Source: Daucus carota subsp. sativus
Taxonomy: Eukaryota > Streptophyta > Magnoliopsida > Apiales > Apiaceae
NCBI RefSeq assembly: GCF_001625215.2
Contig: NC_030387.2
Location: 37,967,606 to 38,031,605, forward strand
Length of the DNA: 64,000 bases
Direction of reading: 5' to 3'
The translations under genes and the position numbers were made by a program. The notes below the pieces were generated by a model that saw only the letters and a program-made list of their open reading frames with translations, ran no database searches and had not been told where the DNA came from. Below, piece by piece: positions 1 to 10,959 of the stretch; the stretch's first letter is position 1, and every line of letters begins with the position of its first letter.

Positions 1-330
1 GAGGCCTCTTCTTATGATATGGGGCTTATCCGGTGTTGTTTCAAAGTAACAGCATTAGTAGTAGTTCCCAACCTACACGCCAATAACTAGTAACTGTGCA
101 TCGCATCTATCCATTCACTGCACTTATCAAGTTTCAGTCAATGTTATCACACAAAATACCAACAACACATAAAATCATACTATATCTTGATGGCAGTCTG
201 CTCAAACTTTATTATATAAGATGAGAGGAGTAGAACATGTCTGATATCATCAGTAATCTCTGAAATGAATAACTTCTTCTCAAGGAATTATAAAAATGAA
301 ACAAAGTTGCCGCAACCAAACTAGATATAC

Positions 331-2264
331 CTGCTTAATTTCTGGAGGTGCTGGAATTTCAGGGCCCAAATCTTCCCGCTCCTCAGGATCATTTTCTACA
401 CGTTCATCGTCATCTGTGAATATTTCTTCATGCTCCCAGTCATCCCCTAATAATAGTTGACACAAAATTTCACAATTTAAAACTCCGTCAAGACCTATTT
501 TGACGTGTATAACATTTCGCTTAGAAGACAAATGTGGAAACCCCGGAGTAAATTTCATGAGATGCACAACCAGATCTATTCGAAACATTAATTTTACTGA
601 TATTTAAAAGCAATGTAATTTGAATCTTTATTATATTGATTTCAAACAATTCATCAGTATTAACCCGTATAGAAAAATGTGATCCAAGGGTGCAACATTG
701 TATTACATCTATACACACCTTTTTCAATATCATCATCATCAAAATCAAAGTCACCTCCTCTTGGACCTTCTTCATCATCATCACCACCACCACCTTTCCT
801 GTTAAGCCCGAGTCTATTTTTCCTTGCGGACTCTTCTTCTTCATCCTCCTCTCCCTTGTCCGAGACATTAGCTTCGTCCTCATCATCACCTGTAGTTTTT
901 TTACGTCCTCTTCCCCCACCACCTCCACTTTCTTTGTCATCAAACTTCTCGACTTCACCAAAAGCAGCAGCCCCATTGTTTGCAGCTTTCATCATCCATC
1001 TTTCATATCCATCTGCTGTCTTCCGTCTATTTTTCATTTTCTCTTCCGCTTCTTCCAGAGTAAGCTGCTTGTACTGTGCGACTTTGTTGAAATTGTACCT
1101 AAATAAAGGCAATGTACATTATACAAAAAACAATACAGAAGTGATTGCTCCCGAACATAACAGTTAAAAATTATTAACAACGCAAACCAACTATAAATAC
1201 AAGCTATACACAACAAAGAACATATATAGGTCCAACACACCATGATCCAGCTGGAATTGCAACAAATTCTTTCCCTTGCAGCATTAGTAGGTAGTATGTT
1301 GCTGAGGGTGCGCCCTCAAGCACACCATGGTACTGAAATTGGCCTGTTTCATCCTCTAGGAGCCAAGGTCTGTTCTTGTATTTCTCCTATAAATCAACTT
1401 AAAATAATTAATTGCCTGTAGAGTCCAAACACAACTATAAAAAAAAAAAAACAGGTTTGTACGGTATACTATACATGTATTCCAACAAGCAGAAGTATTC
1501 CATTGGTTGGTAAATCCTTAAGTTTACATTATGCTTTAAGCCAATGGTTCTTCTGAGGAATACTTTTGCTACCAAATTCAGGCCAATGAAAAATTCACTT
1601 TTTAGTTTCTTTTACTTAATTATGATGGTACTTATATTGACAAATCAGTTTTATTTATTTTTATTACTGTTTTGCATAGAAACAAATTTTTGTCCGGCCT
1701 TCTAATTTCATCTAATTTATCAGTTTCACATCACTTAACGTGTGTGTGATAGGGCTCTGCTCTATCACAGTCCCGATGATAAGAATCAGGCATAATTCAG
1801 AATTGTACAAACAAATATACAGCACTCCTTGAAAATGAAATAGAAGGCTTATCCCGAAACTATATGCATGTAGAATTATGAAGTAACCATCTATTCAGTT
1901 TATAGTATAATAAAGATTTCTCAGAGAGTACCTTCAACGCATCACTGAGTTGGCGCCCCTGCACCCCTTCCTTTTGAATAGACCATTTCTCAGAGTTCTT
2001 TTTCTTTGAAAAATTTGGTAAACCACTCACAAATCTACCAATGAAATAATTCTTGTCGGTGCTAGAGCAGGCCCGCACGTTATATTCCTAAATTTGTCAC
2101 AAAATATATTTACACAGTAGTGAGGGTCAGTTTCAATAAATCTAAGATAAAACTTATATGCGACGGAATTTAAAAAGGTAACAATCTTCGAAAAGAATTC
2201 CAAGCATTAATCACAACATAATTGACATGTGCAACATCAAAAAATATACTAATTATTTAGCCAA

Positions 2265-2306
<42 letters not shown>

Positions 2307-3965
2307 TAATTGCAATTTAACAATCTAAAGATTGGGGGGTGGGTTTAAAAGAATGCACTGGGTTTTCCCCTTGTTATCAGCTTGTAAAAAGTATCTGCTT
2401 CAAAAAAAAATTAAAAAAAAATTGGTGAAAAATAAATCGAAGGTACTGATTTTAAACACGTATTCAGGAGTTTTCAGACCTTAACTTACCTTATAATACC
2501 GCTGCCTAGTTGTTCATGACCATTGTCCAACACATTGAAGCTGTTTTTTTCCATGAAAGCTACTGGCAAGTAGTTATTTATTTATTTCCATATTACATTG
2601 AGCAATTAGGCTACCAGCAAGCAATTACTAGTTGTCTACATCTGATAAAAACTAAAAAGTCAATTTAAACAAGTAGCAAATGGATAAATGCACAGAAACA
2701 CAATATGTCTTGAATTTTTATTTGTGCCCAAATAATCTCTCTAGATTCCATTTCTCAAATTAAGTAGTCAAATTCTTTCTCTAACTTCCGCCGATCAATG
2801 AATTCTTTGGGTTCTGAAATATTTATCCAGATCTCCCCGAACACAACAATGTCTCACTTACAACAAAACCCAGGTTCCTCTAATTTTCCCCTAATTTCAT
2901 TGTAATTTCAGGTTCTAGCACACTGTGGTGAGGCACAAGCTCTGAAAAGGTAAAGTGCAAGACTGAACAACTGTCTACTTCATTAAATTAAACCAAATTT
3001 AACACAACTCCTCGATCTTTCCACACACCTCTTCAATGATGATACGTACACGCTCCGCTCTTATATTTTAGAAATTTAAGGAGGGAATTTCAGTTATCAT
3101 AACAGCCACTCTCACATCTCAATGTTTATCTAATACTAATTCCACTAAGTTCCCTAATATATTTTATCGATGCCAGTATTTCAAATATTGGTAACTTTCG
3201 AGCCACCACCATCATAAGTGCCACAAGTATCATCTCCCTACCAAAAGAAAAAATCATCTCTGAAAATATAAACTTCAAACAGCTAAAACAAACACAAACT
3301 GAGCTGAAACGGACCTAAATAGTAACACGATCACACAACAAAACATCACTAATCAGCCCAATACAAGTAACTAAGCCTCCGTGAAAATTAATGTACGCAT
3401 ACAAATACAACAACATTCCTTCACTTGAACCTCTCCAACTAAACAACCTTAAGAGCGGAGAATTCAGTTATTACTTTCCTGAGTACTAACTCATCCAGAC
3501 TACGAAGTACAATTACTCGAGACCGGAGTATTCAGTTATTAATTTATCCACTACTAACTTATCCGGACAACAAAGCACAATTACTCTACACCGCAGAACT
3601 AAGTTACTACTTCATCGAGTGCTATCTTATCAGGATCACAAAGCAGAATTACTCGACAAAAAAAATGCAGTCATTACTTTATCGAGATTACGAAGCAGAA
3701 TTACTCGAGAACCGATTCAGTTATTACTTTATCCAATATCCAGTATCAATTTATCGAGATTACGGAGCACAATTAGAAAGGGGGAGAGACTTGCCCTAAT
3801 CAAGCGAGTGATGGGCGCGCCGCACTCGGTACACTTGGCGCCCTTCTCAGCCTTCGATCTTCCACAAGAGACACATAGAGTCAAGTGCTTACAGTTGCTT
3901 CCGTACAATTCCGCCATCGTTTTGCACACGCAGCACACCGAGTTCAACACCAAATCGCCGGACAT
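331..3965 (-). CDS. RAP74: TFIIF subunit alpha (RAP74), 5' part
   Basis: Large subunit of general transcription factor TFIIF, which binds RNA polymerase II and delivers it to the promoter; acts in the nucleus. Coding exons on the minus strand are 3965-3795, 2087-1932, 1386-1241, 1098-719 and 446-331; all join in frame and the gene continues past the left edge. The protein opens with a cysteine-rich segment (CCVC, HLTLC, CVSC, CTEC; residues 11-48), as in plant RAP74. It then has the dimerisation-region motifs TDKNYFIGRF and KVAQYKQLTLEEAEEKMKNR, then an acidic, Gly-rich linker (GGGGGRGRKK, DDDDIEKG, EHEEIFTDDD). The C-terminal winged helix lies outside the window. Intron 1 (3794-2088) starts with GC, not GT, in the context AGG|GCAAGT; only this donor keeps the frame into exon 2. 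Family assignment is from remembered similarity to Arabidopsis TFIIF alpha and is strong. Confidence 0.93.
2272..2305. repeat. (AT)n microsatellite
   Basis: Uninterrupted AT dinucleotide run inside RAP74 intron 1, directly after a short A tract. Confidence 0.9.
3459..3781. repeat. Degenerate minisatellite in RAP74 intron 1
   Basis: About five imperfect tandem copies of a 46-71 bp unit, starting near 3459, 3530, 3598, 3668 and 3714. Shared pieces are ATTCAGTTATTACTTTATC, CTAACTTATCC and CAAAGCACAATTACTCGA-like stretches. The array ends 13 bp from the GC splice donor at 3794. Confidence 0.75.
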
Positions 3966-4320
3966 CTCGTATCGGTCTGTATGTAATTAGCACGGTTAAA
4001 TTATTCAACGGGAGCGAAATCGAAATTATTTGTGAATTTAAATCTAGTTATGAGGATACGTACTGATGATCGGAGCAATCGCGGGTTCGATTGATGATTT
4101 TGTTAATTTGTTTTCGGTGTGGAAAATGAATGATTATGCGGGGGTGGAGATGTATATATAGGCGTTTCACGGGTGGGTCGGGCTGAATAGGGGCTTTTAC
4201 TTTCGGACTTGTATCCATTTGATGATTGGGCTTTGGATGTTTGAGACCGCGCCAGGGATGGATTGGGCTTACACTCGAAGAAATGGCGAAATGAGTTCCC
4301 ACGTAATCGCGTAAGAGTTT
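3966..4320 (-). promoter_or_regulatory. Promoter and 5' UTR of the TFIIF alpha gene
   Basis: Upstream of the RAP74 start codon (reading right to left) there is a TATA-like TATATATA at 4153-4160, about 190 bp before the ATG. Two TGGGCT hexamers lie at 4227-4232 and 4264-4269 on the plus strand. TGGGCY is the core of the plant site II element bound by TCP factors in housekeeping and growth genes. The link to TCP control is inference. Confidence 0.5.
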
Positions 4321-4899
4321 AGGTGATATTTAATTTGTGGAGTAAAATAAGTACTATATGATTATTAATTTAATTAATTTAATGTACTTTTGCAACACTG
4401 ATTTATCTTTTATCCAACATACAATGAATTTATAAATAGAAAATATTAAATATTTTCACAAATCATCCTCAAATTTTTTTCTCAAATATTAGTTGGCGAT
4501 GTTTAATTGATTTTACTTACATCAATAATAATGGGACCTTGTATGCATATAAATCATCCAATTAAAATTAGTCATTTTTTTTCATGTTGTTTGAAAAAGA
4601 ATTGAAATAAGATTCGTAGTATTTAAAAATATGAATTTTAAATAAATGAAGTTTTCAAAATATTTCTTTTTTTGTCATAAAACTTTTACGTCAGTAAACC
4701 TAAAGTTTAGAGAGAACTTCTTTCATGCATCATGAAATTTTTTTATCTGATCAGAGAACATGTCGAAATGTCTGCTCAACATTTCTGATTTGATTTAGAA
4801 AGTCTTTAATATTAGTTTCTAGTTTCATTTTAAGAAGGTTTGTGGTAGTACCCTATATACTACTCCACTATCTTCAACTCCGCGCATGACTGAACTATA
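4321..4899. other. AT-rich intergenic DNA
   Basis: Between the RAP74 promoter and the TRA1-like pseudogene. No open frame with recognisable protein similarity and no clear repeat structure were seen. Confidence 0.6.
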
Positions 4900-5262
4900 G
4901 ATTTCATTGGGTGTGAAGAAAAGGCGTGGAATGTAAACAAGCTTTCTAAGAACTTGCCGAAAGGCTGGATTAGCTGGGGAAATTACTGTGATATGGTACC
5001 AGTTATCCAACTGCCTACTCAACAAATTTATGCTTTTAGTGATATAATCTTTGCGTATTGGTGTATCCTTGTTTCAGGCTTACAAAAACCAACCTGATGA
5101 GTTTTGGTTAGGATACGCTGCTAGCTGTTTTCTTCCGGATATAAAATATGGTATATCAAACTCCAAAAGCCATACTACTCGTGTTCTCTCTATCTTTTCA
5201 CTTTTGATTCTCCTAGTGAACCTGTGGGAAGAGCATTCGACAAGTTCTTGGACGAAATATCG
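4900..5262 (+). pseudogene. Truncated, rearranged TRA1 fragment
   Basis: This stretch matches pieces of TRA1 exons 27, 28 and 29 found intact at 29.9-30.7 kb. 'KAWNVNKL' (exon 27) runs straight into 'KNLPKGWISWGNYCDM' (exon 28). An 82 bp intron follows (4996-5077, GT-AG; 79 bp in the intact gene), then exon 29-like 'AYKNQPDEFWLGYAASCFL' and 'GISNSKSH'. About 415 bp, including intron 27, is missing at an AAGC microhomology (4939-4942). A 2-nt TC insertion then breaks the exon 29 frame, although the sequence corresponding to EPVGRAFDK is still readable in another frame. The retained intron means copying at DNA level, not from mRNA. No product is expected. Confidence 0.88.
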
Positions 5263-5818
5263 AAAAACAAAAGCTTAAGCTCCATTAACATCCTTCCTGT
5301 TTCACTACTAAACTACAGATGGTGACTACATTCTAAAGAGAGAGAAAGCAACTAACTAGAACAGTTTTGTAAGTCTCCACACAAAAATAAGAAGTTGCAT
5401 TTAGCAATTTTGATTTGCATTTAGCAATCATGTTGCTTTTGAATGTCGGTCTTGTACCAAGGAATTTTGGGGGAAATCTCAATTTTTCTTTATATTGTTT
5501 GCTCAGAGTAGTCCTGTATCATGTGCTTAATAATGGACTCTAATCTTTTGGAATAAACTTCACACTGAGGGGATACTGCACATGCATCAGGCAAAAAGGT
5601 GCAGACAAAGTCACAAACAACTATCCTAATAGATCCTCGAATAGTCAAATGAAACATGTCATGCATCTTGATCCGTACCATCATTCGTACATGTTTGTTC
5701 TTCAAGTCCTAACACATGAACATCTAAATAACATTACAAATGTTGGGGAAAATAGGAATCTGAAAGATTATAAATCTGATGAAATAAGAAGAGATCATTG
5801 TCTTGACAGCATGACCTC
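5263..5818 (-). other. Probable 3' UTR and downstream flank of SF3B5
   Basis: Lies just downstream of the SF3B5 stop codon. A 71-codon open frame on the minus strand (5705-5490) has no recognisable similarity and is treated as chance. No polyadenylation site was fixed. Confidence 0.4.
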
Positions 5819-6410
5819 TTAGTCGTCCTCTCTCTCTGGAGGAAGTCCACAGGGCAAAAGCATTTTCTGCAACAGAATACAAGGGCACAACTATGTGATT
5901 AACTTTTGATAAATGAAAATTATGGTTCAGTAAATATAGCAGGCTTCATGAATTATTGATAAAACTAGTGCAAACATCCTAATTCCTCTTCCCTCGAGTT
6001 AATATAGGATTGGTTGTTAGTGCAAATAGGAATCAGTCGATGTACATTACCTACAATCTACGTAGATAGACCTTTTACAAAACTCATATCACTCAACACA
6101 ACAAACAGGACTCCGAATAATTTTTATTTCCTCTTTTTTAAAAATAAAAAATAAAAATTGCATGCAGAGGTCAGTAGTCACTAGTCAGTACACTTGAAGC
6201 GGAGAACATTATCGCAAAAGAGAAACGATGTAGATCTTTTCCTTGAATCAAATATTCTAAATAGAATTGTCAAGGTAAATATTAAATATGCACTTCTGTC
6301 AACTCCCTGATGGTGAGCAGGCTTTCCTCACTTTCTTAACATTTCACTATTATATATATATGAAATAATAAAACCAAAGATGGATAGTTTCCATATCACC
6401 ATGTTACACA

Positions 6411-6450
<40 letters not shown>

Positions 6451-8339
6451 GTGTGTGTGTGTGCGAGTGTGAGTGTGTGTGTCTGTGTGTGTGTGTGTGG
6501 CCCTTCCAAGGACCAAGGCACAGCTTTGATATTTTCGAGCACCGACAAGCGGCAACTTTAAGGCGCACAAGACTTGGAGGCGCTGTGGGCTTTGGAATCC
6601 GGTCTCAAACAGAGCACAGATTTGTCATTTTAAGCACTGCCAGTTTAAGGCTACAGGGACTTTATATGCTGACCAGGCCCAACCCAGAAACAAATGCCTG
6701 TAGAAAATATCACATTTATTTGATAGCTTTGACAAGTCTTTTGTTTACCTTCTTTATACTCTCTTTTGCTTATGGTTGAAATACAACCAGAATAGCTTAA
6801 ACTTATAATTGAGGCAGTAAAACAATTAAATTATATTAATTTGACAGTTTGACCACACTCAATCTAAAATAAATATCCAGAAGTAAGGGTGAAAAAAGAG
6901 ATGCACCTGACCTGCCTTGTGATAAGAGACAGTTTGTATTAATAGCTCAGTTGTCTTTGTGGTAAATAGAGATAACAGTTAAGTAAACAGATAAGAGTAA
7001 AGCTCAGATTGTTAATCATAACCGGTTTCCTAAAAGTTTACTGCATCAGAAACAATAAGAAAGAAGGCTTAATATTGGTCATACCTGCATAAAGTTATAG
7101 CGTTCTCTTCCAATTGATTCATTTTCAGCAATGGCAAAGTATGATAGGATAGGGTGATGGCCAACGTAGGATGCATAGCTGTCACGTTGGATATTTACTG
7201 CCCACTCACTACAAGATTCACAACCAATTTTGTATCAATTTAAAAGTTTTATATTGAAGCATAAATTAAACTGTTTGTTATAGTATCACTTATTAATTAT
7301 TATGTATAACAATGGGTTTTTTTTCTTTGGCTTTCCAGTGAAGGGCTACTTACAATCTATTCATGTCTGCATGTCCAGTTCCCACATATTTAGCTTGTAG
7401 ATGTTCAAGCTGAGAGTTAATGTTAAACCTGTCGCTGGCCTGAAAAGATTAGTAAGAATGTATTTCAGCCTAACATGGATATAGATTTAAACCATATGTG
7501 TAACTTAATATCCCCTGTTCTAACAACTGATCTCCACACATATCAAGTATGAAGAAAAAAGGAAATTTTAAAAATAAACATAAATGATGAACACTTGATT
7601 CATCATATATACAACTTTATGTAAAAGATGGCAAAAAGAAGGTAGAACCTGTATACATTATAGAAGAGCCTAATATTAAAAGTGACGGACTATACTGTTT
7701 AAATGAAAGTAATAAAAAAAAAAAAAAAAACTTGTTCGAGTCTGTTACAAAAATAAGCAACAAAATCCGAGCTCCAGTGGATATTAGTAAAAGACGAGAC
7801 AGACTGACAATATATTGTTCATGACCATGAATTCTGGCATTCGCACTATATGCGACTAATGACCGACATTTTCCCGACCTATCTTCTTTTCCTCACCAAC
7901 TGGCAACTCTATCTTACTTTTCCGCAATTTTTAAATAAGGAAGGGTGAATTTATAGTTTACACAGCCGAGACGTGAACATGATTACGAACAGAAAAAGGC
8001 TCATCCGAGCATTATCATTCAATTTGTCATCCTAAATTTGCTCGTATCAAATTATACAATTCTAGTTCATGTATGTAGAGGGACTATTTCATCTAATCTA
8101 AATCCACCAAATAAAATCGAGAAATCAGCAGACAGGATAGCTTAAGTAATAACAAGTAGCCAAACGCAAAATTTCGAAACGTTATACAAATTGAATTCAG
8201 GTGTATGCAGTTGAAAAAAATTAGGGTTTCAGTGTTAAAGCAGCATACAACTACAGGCTGATAAAATTGATAACTTAAAACGGTGAATTAGCAAAAAAAA
8301 TATTGATGAAATGCGTGAATTGAATAAACATACCTGCAT
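5819..8339 (-). CDS. SF3B5: Splicing factor 3B subunit 5 (SF3b10)
   Basis: Small subunit of the SF3b complex of U2 snRNP, which helps recognise the intron branch point; nuclear. Four coding exons on the minus strand: 8339-8334 (only Met-Gln), 7439-7354, 7208-7085 and 5866-5819. All three introns (894, 145 and 1,218 bp) are GT-AG and the frame is exact, giving 87 aa, the usual family length. Readable motifs are ASDRFNINSQLEHLQAKYVG, GTGHADMNRF, EWAVNIQRDSYASYVGHHP, SYFAIAENESIGRERYNFMQ and the C-terminus KMLLPCGLPPEREDD, nearly identical to the remembered Arabidopsis protein. The first exon holds just two codons, which hides the gene from ORF-length searches. It is divergent from TRA1 and in the same orientation as RAP74. 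Confidence 0.95.
6412..6500. repeat. (AT)n(TG)n compound microsatellite
   Basis: An AT dinucleotide run is followed at once by an imperfect TG run with GA and TC interruptions. It lies in SF3B5 intron 3, and the open frames reading through it are low-complexity artefacts. Confidence 0.9.
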
Positions 8340-8469
8340 CTTCAAGAAAAACAAAGACGAGACTCTTCTTCCTTCAATTGAACGTGAGACTCTGCAGAGG
8401 ACGTTTAACAAACGATTTTGTAACGATTTAATGCTTGCAAGGCAAAATACAAATTTTTAATATTAATAG

Positions 8470-9059
8470 AGTATATTGCACTTTGTAAGTTTGTATCCCC
8501 GATTTTGAGTTGTTAGCAAATTAGATCACACACTTTGAAACATGTTAGTTTGTAACTCTAAGTTTCATTTAACTTTCGATTTGTAACTTTGGCTCACATG
8601 TTCGTTAAAAACTGTCGTTAACTTTAACTGTTTGATAGGTGATAGATAATATATATTGGTAAATTCTAAAATCATAAATCCTCTCAAGAAAATTGTCCTC
8701 TCTTAAAACATTTTTATCCGATCGACAATGGTGGATGAAAATAATTTTATTGGTAACGAAATTTAGTCAACGTAAAATACGATATCATATTTTTTGGTCT
8801 TGCGAAATAATTAAGTTGCATATCAAAATTCGAATCAAATAATTATTACATGTCAACACGATACCCAACAATTTTGTTCGTCATTTATATGCATAACATA
8901 ACGGCCGACTAGTTTTTTCGATGAATTATTAGACAACCAACTGTTAATATTTTATAAAATAGTTAAAATTAAAATATTGAGACATAGAAATATTAAACCG
9001 TGATGTTTATAAAATATCAGCAAAAAAATCTTTTATGAAGAAATAATATATATATATAG
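8470..9059. other. Intergenic DNA upstream of SF3B5
   Basis: AT-rich, with no coding signal seen. Several 'TTTGTAACT'-like phrases recur at 8540-8600, suggesting an old repeat remnant that I could not delimit. Confidence 0.4.
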
Positions 9060-9474
9060 AGTTAAGTTCTATGGAGTACAAAAAAAAATGGAGTATTGGA
9101 GTACAAAGGTTGATAAAATGTAATCTAGTCATCTAAATTTCAATTTTTTTTGCCCAATAATATTTGTAAATATTTGGCAACCTGCACATTATGTTCTGCA
9201 ACATAAACATCGTGATCAAATGGTAGAATAATTACTTTTATAAATCATAGGACTCTATGTTCTGCAATATAACTAATAAGCAGAACAATAATCTTAATAC
9301 TTGTTAAAGGTGAAAGATATTAATGATTAATTGACAATTATGTGCAAGACAACTCATAAATGATAGATTATATCAAAATTTGGATAATCAAAGATATTAT
9401 ATAGGATCAAACTAAAAAATTATGATTTGTACTCCAATACTCCAATGTTTTTATGTACTACATGGAACTTAACT
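9060..9474. mobile_element. MITE with ~48 bp terminal inverted repeats
   Basis: The left end (from 9060, AGTTAAGTTCTATGGAGTAC) and the reverse complement of the right end (to 9474, AGTTAAGTTCCATGTAGTAC) match over about 48 bp. Both then contain a TGGAGTATTGGAGTAC block. The element is about 415 bp with no coding capacity. Flanks are TA-rich and no exact target duplication could be defined. The GGAGTAC/TTGGAGTAC arrangement resembles the ends of the larger element at 53.5-58.4 kb, so the two may share a transposase source (inference). Confidence 0.8.
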
Positions 9475-9757
9475 ATATATGAGTATATATATACATATAC
9501 ATATAAATTCTTAAATTTCATCCAACAATCAGTATTATAAAAATCAGTAAGGACAAAGACGACATTTGATGTTTTGGGGGTTAAATCCGACAACCTATGA
9601 TGCGAGGTCATTTTATTCTATTGACGATGACAATCAAGTTTGCCGGTCTATATAATACAAACACTTACAAATATTATGAAGGTCATCAAGATATGATGTG
9701 AATCCCCTTTAACAACATTTCAAAGATCTATGTCGGTAACTTAAAACACAAGACTAA

Positions 9758-9830
<73 letters not shown>

Positions 9831-10640
9831 TCAAGACCATGAAAAATTATAGAGGCTATCTTATGAGAGTTGCACTTTAATATAAATGAGTCCATCAAAT
9901 ATGAAATTACTTGAAAGAATTTAGTTTAAAACACTTTCATCACGTATGAGAAAAAAGACTCATGCCATCAGAATTTGAGGTGAAGTGATCCAGAATATAA
10001 TAATAACAATTTTTTTCACAGCTCAAAAAGTATTATTTTATATTGAATCATGGAAGATGCAACATCTTTTCTTTTTTTACGTTTTCAATTCTTTTATGAG
10101 GCATATTTTTTGATACAAAACCAAAAAAAAACGAGAATAACGCATTTAATCATAAAAATATGACACAGTTATCTTTTTAAAATGATTAAAAGTACATTTT
10201 TGATCGATCAAAAAGACCTTTTTCGTGAAAATATGATGCGCCTATTTGTTTTCCCTAAAACGTATTAGGAGAAAGCTTATCACGATGATATTTTAACATT
10301 CCCTCTCATCCTAAAGCCTCTTTTTTGGTTGAGAATGGATTACGGACGCTTGTCTTTGGGGCATAATTTATCTTCGTGTCCTTAATAATTTTTGAGAATA
10401 TTGATGGTCATCAAAGTCGAACTCGAGTCTCCTTGCCCATTTGTGTAAATAAGTAGAATTTTTTTAAAAAGTTAAGAATGCTATCTTTTTCCACACACTT
10501 TTATTTTTTCCAAACATTCTATTAGCTTATTTATTTCTCAATTCTAATTCTATTCTCTATTTTAAATTATAAATCACTTTTCTCGACCAAACCCAAACGA
10601 TGTTGATAAATTGGACCTTCTAGTTTCAAGATATACACTT
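9475..10640. other. Intergenic DNA upstream of TRA1
   Basis: AT-rich, with a long AT microsatellite at 9760-9827. No coding region recognised on either strand. Confidence 0.6.
9760..9827. repeat. (AT)n microsatellite, about 68 bp
   Basis: Pure AT dinucleotide run, the longest simple repeat in the window. It is perfectly self-complementary and so likely unstable. Confidence 0.95.
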
Positions 10641-10959
10641 CCATATATATACTCGAAGAACCCAACCGAACAGGGCAACAAGCTAGTTAGCTAAGCACGG
10701 ACAGTGTTCTGGTGTCCTATATATACACACACAAAGACACACAATTTGCTCTATTAGTAAAATTAGGGTTTCATTCATCACCACCCCCAAATCTAATTTA
10801 TTACAACTACTCAAGCAATTCACCCTCAAAACCCTCGATTCACTAGAACGAGTTCACTCAGTTGAACGCAAAACCCTCCGCCATGCCGATCATTACCGTA
10901 TAAAACCCTAATTTATACTCACACAAAAACTAGGGTTTGTAATTAGGGTTTGTGTCAAG
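10641..10959 (+). promoter_or_regulatory. TRA1 core promoter and 5' UTR with telo-boxes
   Basis: A TATA-like CTATATATAC lies at 10717-10726. Telo-box type motifs follow downstream: TTAGGGTTT at 10763-10771 and 10943-10951, and AAACCCTAA at 10903-10911. Telo-boxes are common near the transcription start of plant translation and housekeeping genes. A six-codon upstream ORF (10883-10903, MPIITV) with G at -3 precedes the main start. Start site and any uORF effect are inferred. Confidence 0.55.
10883..10903 (+). CDS. Upstream ORF in the TRA1 leader (6 codons)
   Basis: ATG to TAA encoding MPIITV, about 56 nt before the TRA1 start codon, with G at -3. Its TAA overlaps the first bases of a telo-box-like TAAAACCCTAA. 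Translation is not shown; it could lower TRA1 translation. Confidence 0.35.
   Translation: MPIITV

Noticed and set aside
521..1243. Several open frames on both strands, up to 162 codons
   Set aside because: They are other-frame readings of RAP74 exons 3 and 4, whose repetitive acidic and Gly codons keep all frames open.
5490..5705. 71-codon minus-strand open frame
   Set aside because: No recognisable motif, and it lies in the likely SF3B5 3' UTR.
6328..6779. Open frames rich in Cys/Val/Thr/His
   Set aside because: They read through the AT/TG microsatellite.
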